Assembly (NCBI GenBank): GCA_920105625.2
Contig: OV050032.1
Coordinates: forward strand, 115,614,542 to 115,678,541
DNA length: 64,000 nucleotides
From: Clusia tigrina
Lineage: Eukaryota; Arthropoda; Insecta; Diptera; Clusiidae
Reading direction: 5' to 3'
How positions within the stretch are numbered: the stretch's first letter is position 1; the number at the start of each line of letters is the position of its first letter. The translations under genes and the position numbers were made by a program. A model generated the notes under the pieces. The model worked only from the letters and a program-made list of their open reading frames with translations, did no database searches and had not been told where the DNA came from. This document shows, piece by piece, positions 12,294 to 24,051 of this stretch.

Positions 12294-14252
12294 TTACAAG
12301 CATTTGAATGTTGCCAACTTTGACAAGTGTAGGACGTACCGTATAGAAGTTAGGGGCGTTTGAAGTTTTATCAGTGTTTGATTTGGGACTCTAGGGTAGC
12401 ATAGCTTTGAGCGATAACTTAAATTGACAAGAGGCTCGAGTACTTTATGGTTACAAAATTTCAAGGTTTTATGACGCTCCAGTAAAAAGTTACAAGCATT
12501 TGTATGTTGCAAACTTTGATAGGTGTAGGACGTACCGTATAGAAGTTAGGGCCATTTGAAGTTTTATCATTGTTTGATTTGGGACTCAAGGGTAGCATAG
12601 CTTTGAGCGATAGCTTAAATTGACAAGAGGCTCGGGTACTTCATTGTTACAAAATTTCAAGGTTTTATGACGTTCCAGTAAAAAGTTACAAGCATTTGTA
12701 TGTTGCAAACTTTGATCGGTGTAGGACGTACCGTATAGAAGTTTGGGCCATTTGAAGTTTTATAAGTGTTTGATTTGGGACTCTAGGGTAGCATAGTTTT
12801 GAGCGATGGCGTAAATTGACAAGAGGCTCTAGTACTTTATTGTTACAAAATTTCAAGGTTTTATGACGCTCCAGTAAAAAGTTACAAGCATTTGTATGTT
12901 GCAAACTTTGATAGGTGTAGGACGTACCGTAAAGAAGTTAGGGGCGTTTGAAGTTTTATCAGTGTTTGATTTGGGACTCTAGGGTAGCATAGCTTTGAGC
13001 GATGGCTTAAATTGACAAGAGGCTCGAGTACTTCATTGTTACAAAATTTCAAGGTTTTATGACGCTCCAGTAAAAAGTTACAAGCATTTGTATGTTGCAA
13101 ACTTTGATAGGTGTAGGACGTACCGTATAGAAGTTAGGGCCATTTGAAGTTTTATCAGTGTTTGATTTGGGACTCTAGGGTAGCATAGTTTTGAGCGATG
13201 GCGTAAATTGACAAGAGGCTCGAGTACTTTATTGTTACAAAATTTCAAGGTTTTATGATGCTCCAGTAAAAAGTTACAAGCATTTGTATGTTGCAAACTT
13301 TGATAGGTGTAGGACGTACCGTATAGAAGTTAGGGGCGTTCAAATTTTTATCAGTGTTTGATTTGGGACTCTAGGGTAGCATAGTTTTGAGCGATAGCTT
13401 AAATTGACAAGAGGCTCGAGTACTTTATTGTTACAAAATTTCATGGTTTTATGACGCTCCAGTAAAAAGTTCCAAGCATTTGTATGTTGCAAACTTTGAT
13501 AGGTGTAGGACGTACCGTATAGAAGTTAGGGCCATATGAAATTTTATCAGTGTTTGATTTGGGACTCTAGGGTAGCATAGCTTTGAGCGATGGCTTAAAT
13601 TGACAAGAGGCTCGAGTACTTTATTGTTACAAAATTTCCAGGTTTTATGACGCTCCAGTAAAAAGTTACAAGCATTTGAATGTTGCCAACTTTGGTAGGT
13701 GTAGGACGTACCGTAAAGAAGTTAGGGGCGTTTGAAGTTTTATCAGTGTTTGATTTAGGACACTAGGGTAGCATAGCTTTGAGCGATGGCTTAAATTGAC
13801 AAGAGGCTCGAGTACTTTATTGTTACAAACTTTCAAGGTTTTATGACGCTCCAGTAAAATGTTACAAGCATTTGTATGTTGCAAACTTTGATAGGTGTTG
13901 GACGTACCATATAGAAGTTAGGGGCGTTTGAAGTTTATCAGTGTTTCATTTGGGACTCAAGCGTAGCATAGCTTTGAGCGATAGCTTAAATTGACAAGAG
14001 GGTCCAGCACTTTATTGTTACAAAATTTCAAGGTATTATGACACTCCATTAAAAAGTTACAAGCATTTGTATGTTGCCAACTTTGATATTTGTAGGACGT
14101 ACCGTATAGAAGTTAGGGCCATTTGAAGTTTTATCAGTGTTTGATTTGGGACTCAAGGGTAGCATAGCTTTGAGCGATAGCTTAAATTGACAAGAGGCTC
14201 GAGCACTTTATTGTTACAAAATTTCAAGGTTTTAGGACGCTCCAGTAAAAAG
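12294..14252 (+). repeat. H10 copy 3, of the gatcgg subtype
   Basis: Same length and B A A A A A A B A A order, with the one-base loss at 13930. Units 2-4 are of a different subtype from copies 1 and 2: the unit at 12686 has gatcgg, agtttgggcc and ttataagtg, and gctctagtac follows at about 12826. This makes it a sister of 2496-4454 and 55504-57462. The last unit, 14057, is a minor oddity: gtatg with gccaac, then gatatttgtagg, and gacactccatt before it. Confidence 0.9.
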
Positions 14253-17200
14253 TTACAAGCATTTGAATGTTGCCAACTTTGACAAGTGTAGGACGTACCG
14301 TATAGAAGTTAGGGGCGTTTGAAGTTTTATCAGTGTTTGATTTGGGACTCTAGGGTAGCATAGCTTTGAGCGATAACTTAAATTGACAAGAGGCTCGAGT
14401 ACTTTATGGTTACAAAATTTCAAGGTTTTATGACGCTCCAGTAAAAAGTTACAAGCATTTGTATGTTGCAAACTTTGATAGGTGTAGGACGTACCGTATA
14501 GAAGTTAGGGCCATTTGAAGTTTTATCAGTGTTTGATTTGGGACTCAAGGGTAGCATAGCTTTGAGCGATAGCTTAAATTGACAAGAGGCTCGGGTACTT
14601 TATTGTTACAAAATTTCAAGTTTTTATGACGTTCCAGTAAAAAGTTACAAGCATTTGTATGTTGCAAACTTTGATCGGTGTAGGACGTACCGTATAGAAA
14701 TTTGGGCCATTTGAAGTTTTATAAGTGTTTGATTTGGGACTCTAGGGTAGCATAGTTTTGAGCGATGGCGTAAATTGACAAGAGGCTCGAGTACTTTATT
14801 GTTACAAAATTTCAAGGTTTTATGACGCTCCAGTAAAAAGTTACAAACATTTGTATGTTGCAAACTTTGATAGGTGTAGGACGTACCGTATAGAAGTTAG
14901 GGCCATTTGAAGTTTTATCAGTGTTTGATTTGGGACTCAAGGGTAGCATAGCTTTGAGCGATAGCTTAAATTGACAAGAGGCTCGGGTACTTCATTGTTA
15001 CAAAATTTCAAGGTTTTATGACGTTCCAGTAAAAAGTTACAATCATTTGTATGTTGCAAACTTTGATCGGTGTAGGACGTACCGTATAGAAGTTTGGGCC
15101 ATTTGAAGTTTTATAAGTGTTTGATTTGGGACTCTAGGGTAGCATAGTTTTGAGCGATGGCGTAAATTGACAAGAGGCTCGAGTACTTTATTGTTACAAA
15201 ATTTGAAGGTTTTATGACGCTCCAGTAAATAGTTACAAGCATTTGTATGTTGCAAACTTTGATAGGTGTAGGACGTACCGTATAGAAGTTAGGGCCATTT
15301 GAAGTTGTATCAGTGTTTGATTTGGGACTCTAGGGTAGCATAGTTTTGAGCGATAGCTTAAATTGACAAGAGGCTCGGGTACTTCATTGTTACAAAATTT
15401 CAAGGTTTTATGACGCTCCAGTAAAAAGTTACAAGCATTTGTATGTTGCAAACTTTGATAGGTGTAGGACGTACCGTAAAGAAGTTAGGGGCGTTTGGAG
15501 TTTTATCAGTGTTTGATTTGGGACTCTAGGGTAGCATAGCTTTGAGCGATGGCTTAAATTGACAAGAGGCTCGGGTACTTCATTGTTACAAAATATCAAG
15601 GTTTTATGACGCTCCAGTAAAAAGGTACAAGCATTTGTATGTTGCAAACTTTGATAGGTGTAGGACGTACCGTAAAGAAGTTACGGGCGTTTGAAGTTTT
15701 ATCAGTGTTTGATTTGGGACTCTAGGGTAGCATAGCTTTGAGCGATGGCTTAAATTGACAAGAGGGTCGAGTACTTTATTTTTACAAAATTTCAAGGTTT
15801 TATGACGCTCCAGTAAAAAGTTACAAGCATTTGAATGTTGCCAACTTTGATAGGTGTAGGACGTACCGTATAGAAGTTAGGGGCGTTTGAAGTTTTATCA
15901 GTGTTTGATTTGGGACTCTAGGGTAGCATAGTTTTGAGCGACAGCTTAAATTGACAAGAGGCTCGAGTACTCTATTGTTACAAAATTTCATGTTTTTATG
16001 ACGCTCCAGTAAAAAGTTACAAGCATTTGTATGTTGCAAACTTTGATAGGTGTAGGACGTACCGTATAGAAGTTAGGGCCATATGAAATTTTATCAGTGT
16101 TTGATTTGGGACTCTAGGGTAGCTTAGCTTTGAGCGATGGCTTAAATTGACAAGAGGCTCGAGTACTTTATTGTTACAAAATTTCAAGGTTTTATGACGC
16201 TCCAGTAAAAAGTTACAAGCATTTGAATGTTGCCAACTTTGGTAGGTGTAGGACGTACCGTAAAGAAGTTAGGGCGTTTGAAGTTTTATCAGTGTTTGAT
16301 ATGGGACTCTAGGGTAGCATCGCTTTGAGCGATGGCTTAAATTGACAAGAGGCTCGAGTACTTTATTGTTACACAATTTCTAGGGTTTATGACGCTCCAG
16401 TAAAATGTTACAAGCATTTGTATGTTGCAAACTTTGATAGGTGTAGGACGTACCGTATAGAAGTTAGGGGCGTTTGAAATTTTATCAGTGTTTGATTTGG
16501 GACTCAAGCGTAGCATAGCTTTGAGCGATAGCTTAAATTGACAAGAGGGTCGAGCACTTTATTGTTACAAAATTTCAAGGTTTTATGACGCTCCATTAAA
16601 AAGTTACAAGCATTTGTATGTTGCAAACTTTGATAGGTGTAGGACGTACCGTATAGAAGTTAGGGCCATTTGAAGTTTTATCAGTGTTTGATTTGGGACT
16701 CTAGGGTAGCATAGCTTTGAGCGATGGCTTAGTTTGACAAGAGGCTCGAGTACTTTATTGTTACAAAATTTCAAGGTTTTATGACGCTCCAGTAAAAAGT
16801 TACAAACATTTGTATGTTGCAAACTTTGATAGGTGTAGGACGTACCGTATAGAAGTTAGGGCCATTTGAAGTTTTATCAGTGTTTGATTTGGGACTCAAG
16901 GGTAGCATAGCTTTGAGCGATAGCTTAAATTGACAAGAGGCTCGGGTACTTCATTGTTACAAAATTTCAAGGTTTTATGACGTTCCAGTAAAAAGTTACA
17001 AGCATTTGTATGTTGCAAACTTTGATCGGTGTAGGACGTACCGTATAGAAGTTTGGGCCATTTGAAGTTTTATAAGTGTTTGATTTGGGACTCTAGGGTA
17101 GCATAGTTTTGAGCGATGGCGTAAATTGACAAGAGGCTCGAGTACTTTATTGTTACAAAATTTCAAGGTTTTATGACGCTCCAGTAAATAGTTACAAGCA

Positions 17201-18171
17201 TTTGTATGTTGCAAACTTTGATAGGTGTAGGACGTACCGTATAGAAGTTAGGGCCATTTGAAGTTGTATCCGTGTTTGATTTGGGACTCTAGGGTAGCAT
17301 AGTCTTGAGCGATAGCTTAAATTGACAAGAGGCTCGGGTACTTCATTGTTACAAAATTTCAAGGTTTTATGACGCTCCAGTAAAAAGTTACAAGCATTTG
17401 TATGTTGCAAACTTTGATAGGTGTAGGACGTACCGTAAAGAAGTTAGGGGCGTTTGGAGTTTTATCAGTGTTTGATTTGGGACTCTAGGGTAGCATAGCT
17501 TTGAGCGATGGCTTAAATTGACAAGAGGCTCGGGTACTTCATTGTTACAAAATTTCAAGGTTTTATGACGCTCCAGTAAAAAGTTACAAGCATTTGTATG
17601 TTGCAAACTTTGATAGGTGTAGGACGTACCGTAAAGAAGTTAGGGGCGTTTGAAGTTTTATCAGTGTTTGATTTGGGACTCTAGGGTAGCATAGCTTTGA
17701 GCGATGGCTTAAATTGACAAGAGGGTCGAGTACTTTATTTTTACAAAATTTCAAGGTTTTATGACGCTCCAGTAAAAAGTTACAAGCATTTGAATGTTGC
17801 CAACTTTGATAGGTGTAGGACGTACCGTATAGAAGTTAGGGGCGTTTGAAGTTTTATCAGTGTTTGATTTGGGACTCTAGGGTAGCATAGTTTTGAGCGA
17901 CAGCTTAAATTGACAAGAGGCTCGAGTACTCTATTGTTACAAAATTTCATGGTTTTATGACGCTCCAGTAAAAAGTTACAAGCATTTGTATGTTGCAAAC
18001 TTTGATAGGTGTAGGACGTACCGTATAGAAGTTAGGGCCATATGAAATTTTATCAGTGTTTGATTTGGGACTCTAGGGTAGCTTAGCTTTGAGCGATGGC
18101 TTAAATTGACAAGAGGCTCGAGTACTTTACTGTTACAAAATTTCAAGGTTTTATGACGCTCCAGTAAAAAG
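14253..18171 (+). repeat. Twenty-unit block with a 1959 bp tandem duplication
   Basis: The block is 3919 bp. It opens like 4455-6023, offset 9798. Within it, sequence from about 14790 to 16260 is repeated 1959 bp downstream, at about 16749-18219. Shared rare variants include aaatagttacaag at 15227 and 17186, gaagttgtatc at 15301 and 17260, and gagcgacagc at 15937 and 17896. The first copy lost one G at about 16271 (ttagggcg). This second 10-unit period differs in composition from H10 (B A B then seven A) but is the same length. Confidence 0.8.
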
Positions 18172-19543
18172 TTACAAGCATTTGAATGTTGCCAACTTTG
18201 GTAGGTGTAGGACGTACCGTAAAGAAGTTAGGGGCGTTTGAAGTTTTATCAGTGTTTGATTTGGGACTCTAGGGTAGCGTAGCTTTGAGCGATAATTTAA
18301 ATTGACAAGAGGCTCGAGTACTTTATTGTTACAAAATTTGAAGGTTTTATGACGCTCCAGTAAAAAGTTACAAGCATTTGTATATTGCAAACTTTGATAG
18401 GAGTAGGACGTACCGAAAAGAAGTTAGGGGCGCTTGAAGTTTTATCAGTGTTTGATTTGGGACTCTAGGGTGGCATAGCTTTGAGCGATGGCTTAAATTG
18501 AGAAGAGGCTCGAGTACTTTATTGTTACAAAATTTCAATTTTTTATGACGCTCCAGTAAAAAGTTACAAGCATTTGTCTGTTGCAAACTTTGATAGGTGT
18601 AGGACGTACCGTAAAGATGTTAGGGCCATTTGAAGTTTTATCAGTGTTTGATTTGGGACTCAAGGGTAGCATAGCTTTGACCGATAGCTTAAATTGACAA
18701 GAGGCTCGAGTACTTTATTGTTACAAAATTTCAAGGTTTTATGACGCTCCAGTAAAAAGTTACAAGCATTTGTATGTTGCAAACTTTGATAGGTGTAGGA
18801 CGTACCGTAAAGAAGTTAGGGGCGTTTGAAGTTTTATCAGTGTTTGATTTGGGACTCTAGGGTAGCATAGCTTTGGGCGATGGCTTAAATTGACAAGAGG
18901 CTCGAGTACTTCATTGTTACAAAATTTCAAGGTTTTATGACGCTCCAGTAAAAAGTTACAAGCATTTGTATGTTGCAAACTTTGATAGGTGTAGGACGTA
19001 CCGTATAGAAGTTAGGGCCATTTGAAGTTTAATCAGTGTTTGATTTGGGACTCTAGGGTAGCATAGTTTTGAGCGATGGCGTAAATTGACAAGAGGCTCG
19101 AGTACTTTATTGTTACAAAATTTCAAGGTTTTATGACGCTCCAGTAAAAAGTTACAAGCATTTGTATGTTGCAAACTTTGATAGGTGTAGGACGTACCGT
19201 ATAGAAGTTAGGGGCGTTCGAAGTTTTATCAGTGTTTGATTTGGGACTCTAGGGTAGCATAGTTTTGAGCGATAGCTTAAATTGATAAGAGGCTCGAGTA
19301 CTTTATTGTTACAAAATTTGATGGTTTTATGACGCTCCAGTAAAAAGTTCCAAGCATTTGTATGTTGCAAACTTTGATAGGTGTAGGACGTACCGTATAG
19401 AAGTTAGGGCCATATGAAATTGTATCAGTGTTTGATTTGGGACTCTAGGGTAGCATAGCTTTGAGCGATGGCTTAAATTTACAAGAGGCTCGAGTACTTT
19501 TATGTTACAAAATTTAAAGGTTTTATGACGCTCCAGTAAAAAG
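18172..19543 (+). repeat. Partial H10 copy, first seven units
   Basis: Units at 18172-19348 match H10 places 1-7 in order: gataatttaaattg, then accgaaaagaag with gcgcttgaag, then tttcaattttttatg, tttgaccgatagc, the gatggcgtaaattg unit, and ttccaagc. The offset to 8376 is 9796 bp. The pattern stops before place 8. The final unit has unusual bases (gaaattgtatc at about 19417, tacttttatgttac at about 19495), and units of the central family follow. This is the left border of the flank family. Confidence 0.8.
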
Positions 19544-21699
19544 TTACAAGCATTTGAATGTTGCCAACTTTGATAGGTGTAGGACGTACCGTATAGAAGT
19601 TAGGGGCGATTGAAGTTTTATCAGTGTTTGATTTGGGACTCTAGGGTAGCATAGTTTTGAGCGATAGCTTAAATTGACAAGAGGCTCGAGTACTTTATTG
19701 TTACAAAATTTCAAGGTTTTATGACGCTCCAGTAAAAAGTTACAAGCATTTGTATGTTGCAAACTTTGATAGGCGTAGGACGTACCGTAAAGAAGTTAGG
19801 GACGTTTGAAATTTTATCAGTGTTTCATTTGGAACTCTAGGGTAGCAAAGCTTTAAGCGATGGCTTAAATGGACAAGAGGTTCGAGTACTTTATTGTTAC
19901 AAAATTTCAAGGTTTTATGACGCTCCAGTAAAAAGTTACAAGCGTTTGTATGTTGCAAACTTTGATAGGTGTAGGACGTACCGTAAAGAAGTTAGGGGCG
20001 TTTGAAGTTTTATCAGTGTTTGATTTGGGACTCTAGGGTAGCATAGCTTTGAGCGATAGCTTAAATTGACAAGAGGCTCGAGTACTTTATTGTTACAAAA
20101 TTTCAAGGTTTTATGACGCTCCAGTAAAAAGTTCCAAGCATTTGTATGTTGCAAACTTTGATAGGTGTAGGACGTACCGTAAAGAAGTCAGGGGCGTTTG
20201 AAGTTTTATCAGTGTTTGATTTGGGACTCAAGGGTAGCATAGCTTTGAGCGATGGCTTAAATTGACAAGAGGCTCGAGTACTTTATTGTTACAAAATTTA
20301 AAGGTTTTATGACTCTCCAGTAAAAAGTTACAAGCATTTGTATGTTGCAAACTTTGATAGGTGTAGGACGTACCGTAGAGAAGTTAGGGGCGTTTGAAGT
20401 TTTATCAGTGTTTGATTTGGGACTCTAGGGTAGCATAGCTTTGAGCGATGGCTTAAATTGACAAGAGGCTCGAGTACTTTATTGTTACAAAATTTCAAGG
20501 TTTTATGACGCTCCAGTAAAAAGTTACAAGCATTTGTATGTTGCAAACTTTGATAGGTGTAGGACGTACCGTAAAGAAGTTAGGGGCGTTTGAAGGTTTA
20601 TCAGTGTTTGATATGGGACTCAAGGGTAGCATAGCTTTGAGCGATGGCTTAAATTGACAAGAGGCTCGAGTACTTTATTGTCACAAAATTTCAAGTTTTT
20701 ATGACGCTCCAGTAAAAAGTTACAATCATTTGAATTTTGCAAACTTTGATAGGTGTAGGACGCACCGTATAGAAGTTAGGGCCATTTGAAGTTTTATCAG
20801 TGTTTGATTTGGGACTCTAGGGTATCATAGTTTTGAGCGATAGCTTAAATTGACAAGTGGCTCGGGTACTTCATTGTTACAAAATTTCAAGGTTTTATGA
20901 CGTTCCAGTAAAAAGTTACAAGCATTTGTATGTTGCAAACTTTGATAGGTGTGGGACGTACCGTATAGAAGTTTGGGCCATTTGAAGTTTTATCAGTGTT
21001 TGATTTGGGACTCTAGGGTAGCATAGTTTTGAGCGATGGCCTAAATTGACAAGAGGCTCGAGTACTTTATTGTTACAAAATTTCAAGGTTTTATGACGCT
21101 CCAGTAAAAAGTTACAAGCATTTGTATGTTGCAAACTTTGATAGGTGTAGGACGTACCGTATAGAAGTTAGGGCCATTTGAAGTTTTATCAGTGTTTGAT
21201 TTGGGACTCTAGGGTAGCATAGTTTTGAGCGATATCTTAAATTGACAAGAGGCTCGGGTACTTCATTGTTACAAAATTTCAAGGTTTTATGACGCTCCAG
21301 TAAAAAGTTACAAGCATTTGTATGTTGCAAACTTTGTTAGGTGTAGGACGTACCGTAAAGAAGTTAGGGGCGTTTGAAGTTTTATCAGTGTTTGATTTGG
21401 GACTCTAGGGTAGCATAGATTTGAGCGATGGCTTAAATTGACAAGAGGCTCGAGTACTTTATTGTTACAAAATTTCAAGGTTTTATGACGCTCCAGTAAA
21501 AAGTTACAAGCATTTGAATGTTGCCAACTTTGATAGGTGTAGGACGTACCGTATAGAAGTTAGGGGCGTTTGAAGTTTTATCAGTGTTTGATTTGGGACT
21601 CTAGGGTAGCATAGTTTTGAGCGATAGCTTAAATTGACAAGAGGCTCGAGTACTTTATCGTTACAAAATTTCAAGGTTCTATGACGCTCCAGTAAAAAG

Positions 21700-21895
21700 T
21701 TACAAGCATTTGTATGTTGCAAACTTTGATAGGTGTAGGACGTACCGTATAGAAGTTAGGGCCATTTGAAGTTTTATCAGTGTTTGATTTGGGACTCTAG
21801 GGTAGCATAGCTTTGAGCGATGGCTTAAATTGACAAGAGGCTCGAGTACTTTATTGTTACAAAATTTCAAGGTTTTATGACGCTCCAGTAAAAAG
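21700..21895 (+). repeat. Reference type A unit (matches consensus)
   Basis: This unit equals the majority sequence I derived by eye. Landmarks in order: ttacaagcatttgtatg at the start, gttgcaaac, gataggtgtaggacgtaccg, tatagaag, ttagggccatttgaag, gtgtttgatttgggactc, tagggtagcatagctttg, agcgatggcttaaattgac, aagaggctcgagtac, tttattgttac, tttcaaggttttatgacg, ctccagtaaaaag. Sites that vary between units cluster at unit positions about 12-31, 51-72, 97-122, 139-156 and 169-196. The stretches around 36-50, 81-97, 123-138 and 172-182 vary less. Most units carry one CTCGAG (XhoI site). Five CpGs remain per unit against about 6.4 expected from base composition, so CpG depletion is mild. Confidence 0.9.
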
Positions 21896-22470
21896 TTACA
21901 AGCATTTGTATGTTGCAAACTTTGATAGGTGTAGGACGTACCGTAAAGAAGTTAGGGGCGTTTGAAGTTTTATCAGTGTTTGATTTGGGACTCAAGGGTA
22001 GCATAGCTTTGAGCGATGGCTTAAATTGACAAGAGGTTCGAGTACTTCATTGGTACAAAATTTCAAGGTTTTATGACGCTCCAGTAAAAAGTTACAAGCA
22101 TTTGAATGTTGCAAACTTTGATAGCTGTAGGACGTACCGTATAGAAGTTAGGGGCGTTTGAAGTTTTATCAGTGTTTGATTTGGGACACTAGGGTAGCAT
22201 AGTTTTGAGCGATAGCTTAAATTGACAAGAGGCTCGAGTACTTTATTGTTACAAAATTTCAAGGTTTTATGCCGCTCCAGTAAAAAGTTACAAGCATTTC
22301 TATGTTGCAAACTTTGATAAGTGAAAGACGTACCGTAAAGAAGTAAGGGGCGTTTGAAGTTTTATCAGTGTTTGATTTGGGACTCAAGGGTAGCATAGCT
22401 TTGAGCGATGGCTTAAATTGACAAGAGGCTCGAGTAATTTATTGTTACAAAATTTCAAGGTTTTAGGATG

Positions 22471-23254
22471 CTCCAGTAAAAAGTTACAAACATTTGTATG
22501 TTGCAAACTTTGATAGGTGTAGGACGTACCGTATAGAAGTCAGGGCCATTTGAAGTTTTATCAGTGTTTGATTTGGGACTCTAGGGTAGCATACCTTTGA
22601 GCGATAGCTTAAATTAACAAGAGGCTCGAGTACTTTATTGTTACAAAATTTCAAGGTTTTATGACGCTCCAATAAAAAGTTACAAGCATTTGAATGTTGC
22701 CAACTTTGATAGGTGTAGGACGTACCGTATAGAAGTTAGGGGCGTTTGAACTTTTATCAGTGTTTGATTTGGGACTCAAGGGTAGCATAGCTTTGAGTGA
22801 TGGCTTAAATTGACAAGAGGCTCGAGTACTTTATTGTTACAAAATTTCAAGGTTTTATGACGCTCCAGTAAAAAGTTACAAACATTTGTATGTTGCAAAC
22901 TTTGATAGGTGTAGGACGTACCGTATAGAAGTCAGGGCCATTTGAAGTTTTATCAGTGTTTGATTTGGGACTCTAGGGTAGCATACCTTTGAGCGATAGC
23001 TTAAATTAACAAGAGGCTCGAGTACTTTATTGTTACAAAATTTCAAGGTTTTATGACGCTCCAATAAAAAGTTACAAGCATTTGAATGTTGCCAACTTTG
23101 ATAGGTGTAGGACGTACCGTATAGAAGTTAGGGGCGTTTGAACTTTTATCAGTGTTTGATTTGGGACTCAAGGGTAGCATAGCTTTGAGTGATGGCTTAA
23201 ATTGACAAGAGGCTCGAGTACTTTATTGTTACAAAATTTCAAGGTTTTATGACG
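22471..23254 (+). repeat. Apparently exact 392 bp dimer duplication
   Basis: Bases 22471-22862 and 22863-23254 appear identical by eye. Both carry the rare acaaacatttg, gaagtcagggcc, catacctttg, aaattaacaag and ctccaataaaaag, then ttgaacttttatc and gagtgatggc. The corresponding places in the sister blocks (about 25607 and 32272) have only one copy. Upstream the first copy is preceded by ttaggatg and the second by ttatgacg, which fixes the left edge. Confidence 0.9.
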
Positions 23255-24051
23255 CTCCAGTAAAAAGTTACAAGCATTTGTATGTTGCAAACTTTGATAG
23301 GTGTAGGACGTACCGTAAAGAAGTTAGGGGCGTTTGAAGTTTTATCAGTGTTTGATTTGGGACTCTAGGTTAGGATAGCTTTGAGCGATGGCTTAAATTG
23401 ACAAGAGGCTCGAGTACTTTATTGTAAAAAAATTTCAAGGTTTTATGACGCTCCAGTAAAAAGTTACAAGCATTTGAATGTTGCAAACTTTGATAGGTGT
23501 AGGACGTACCGTATAGAAGTTAGGGGCGATTGAAGTTTTATCAGTGTTTGATTTGGGACTCTAGGGTAGCATAGTTTTGAGCGATAGCTTAAATTGACAA
23601 GAGGCTCGAGTACTTTATTGTTACAAAATTTAAAGGTTTTATGACGCTCCAGTAAAAAGTTACAAGCATTTGTATGTTGCAAACTTTGATAGGTGTAGGA
23701 CATACCGTAAAGAAGTTAGGGACGTTTGAAATTTTATCAGTGTTTGATTTGGAACTCTAGGGTAGCATAGCTTTAAGCGATGGCTTAAATTGACAAGAGG
23801 CTCGAGTACTTTATTGTTACAAAATTTCAAGGTTTTATGACGCTCCAGTAAAAAGTTACAAGCATTTGAATGTTGCCAACTTTGATAGGTGTAGGACGTA
23901 CCGTATAGAAGTTAGGGCCATTTGAAGTTTTATCAGTGTTTGATTTGGGACTCTAGGGTATCATAGTTTTGAGCGATAGCTTAAATTGACAAGTGGCTCG
24001 GGTACTTCATTGTTACAAAATTTCAAGGTTTTATGACGTTCCAGTAAAAAG

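Larger units (their letters stand above)
19544..24051 (+). repeat. Start of the central family; first 16-unit block
   Basis: From here the H10 markers disappear and a new set begins. It includes ggcgattgaagtt at about 19607, ggaactctagggtagc at about 19830, gaaggtttatcag with gatatgggactc at about 20592, and gtatcatagttttg with aagtggctcgg at about 20823. Units at 19740 and 20328 recur 6664-6665 bp later at 26404 and 26993, and again near 33069 and 33657. The stretch from 20916 recurs 3136 bp (16 units) later at 24052. It also contains the private dimer duplication at 22471-23254. Confidence 0.8.
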
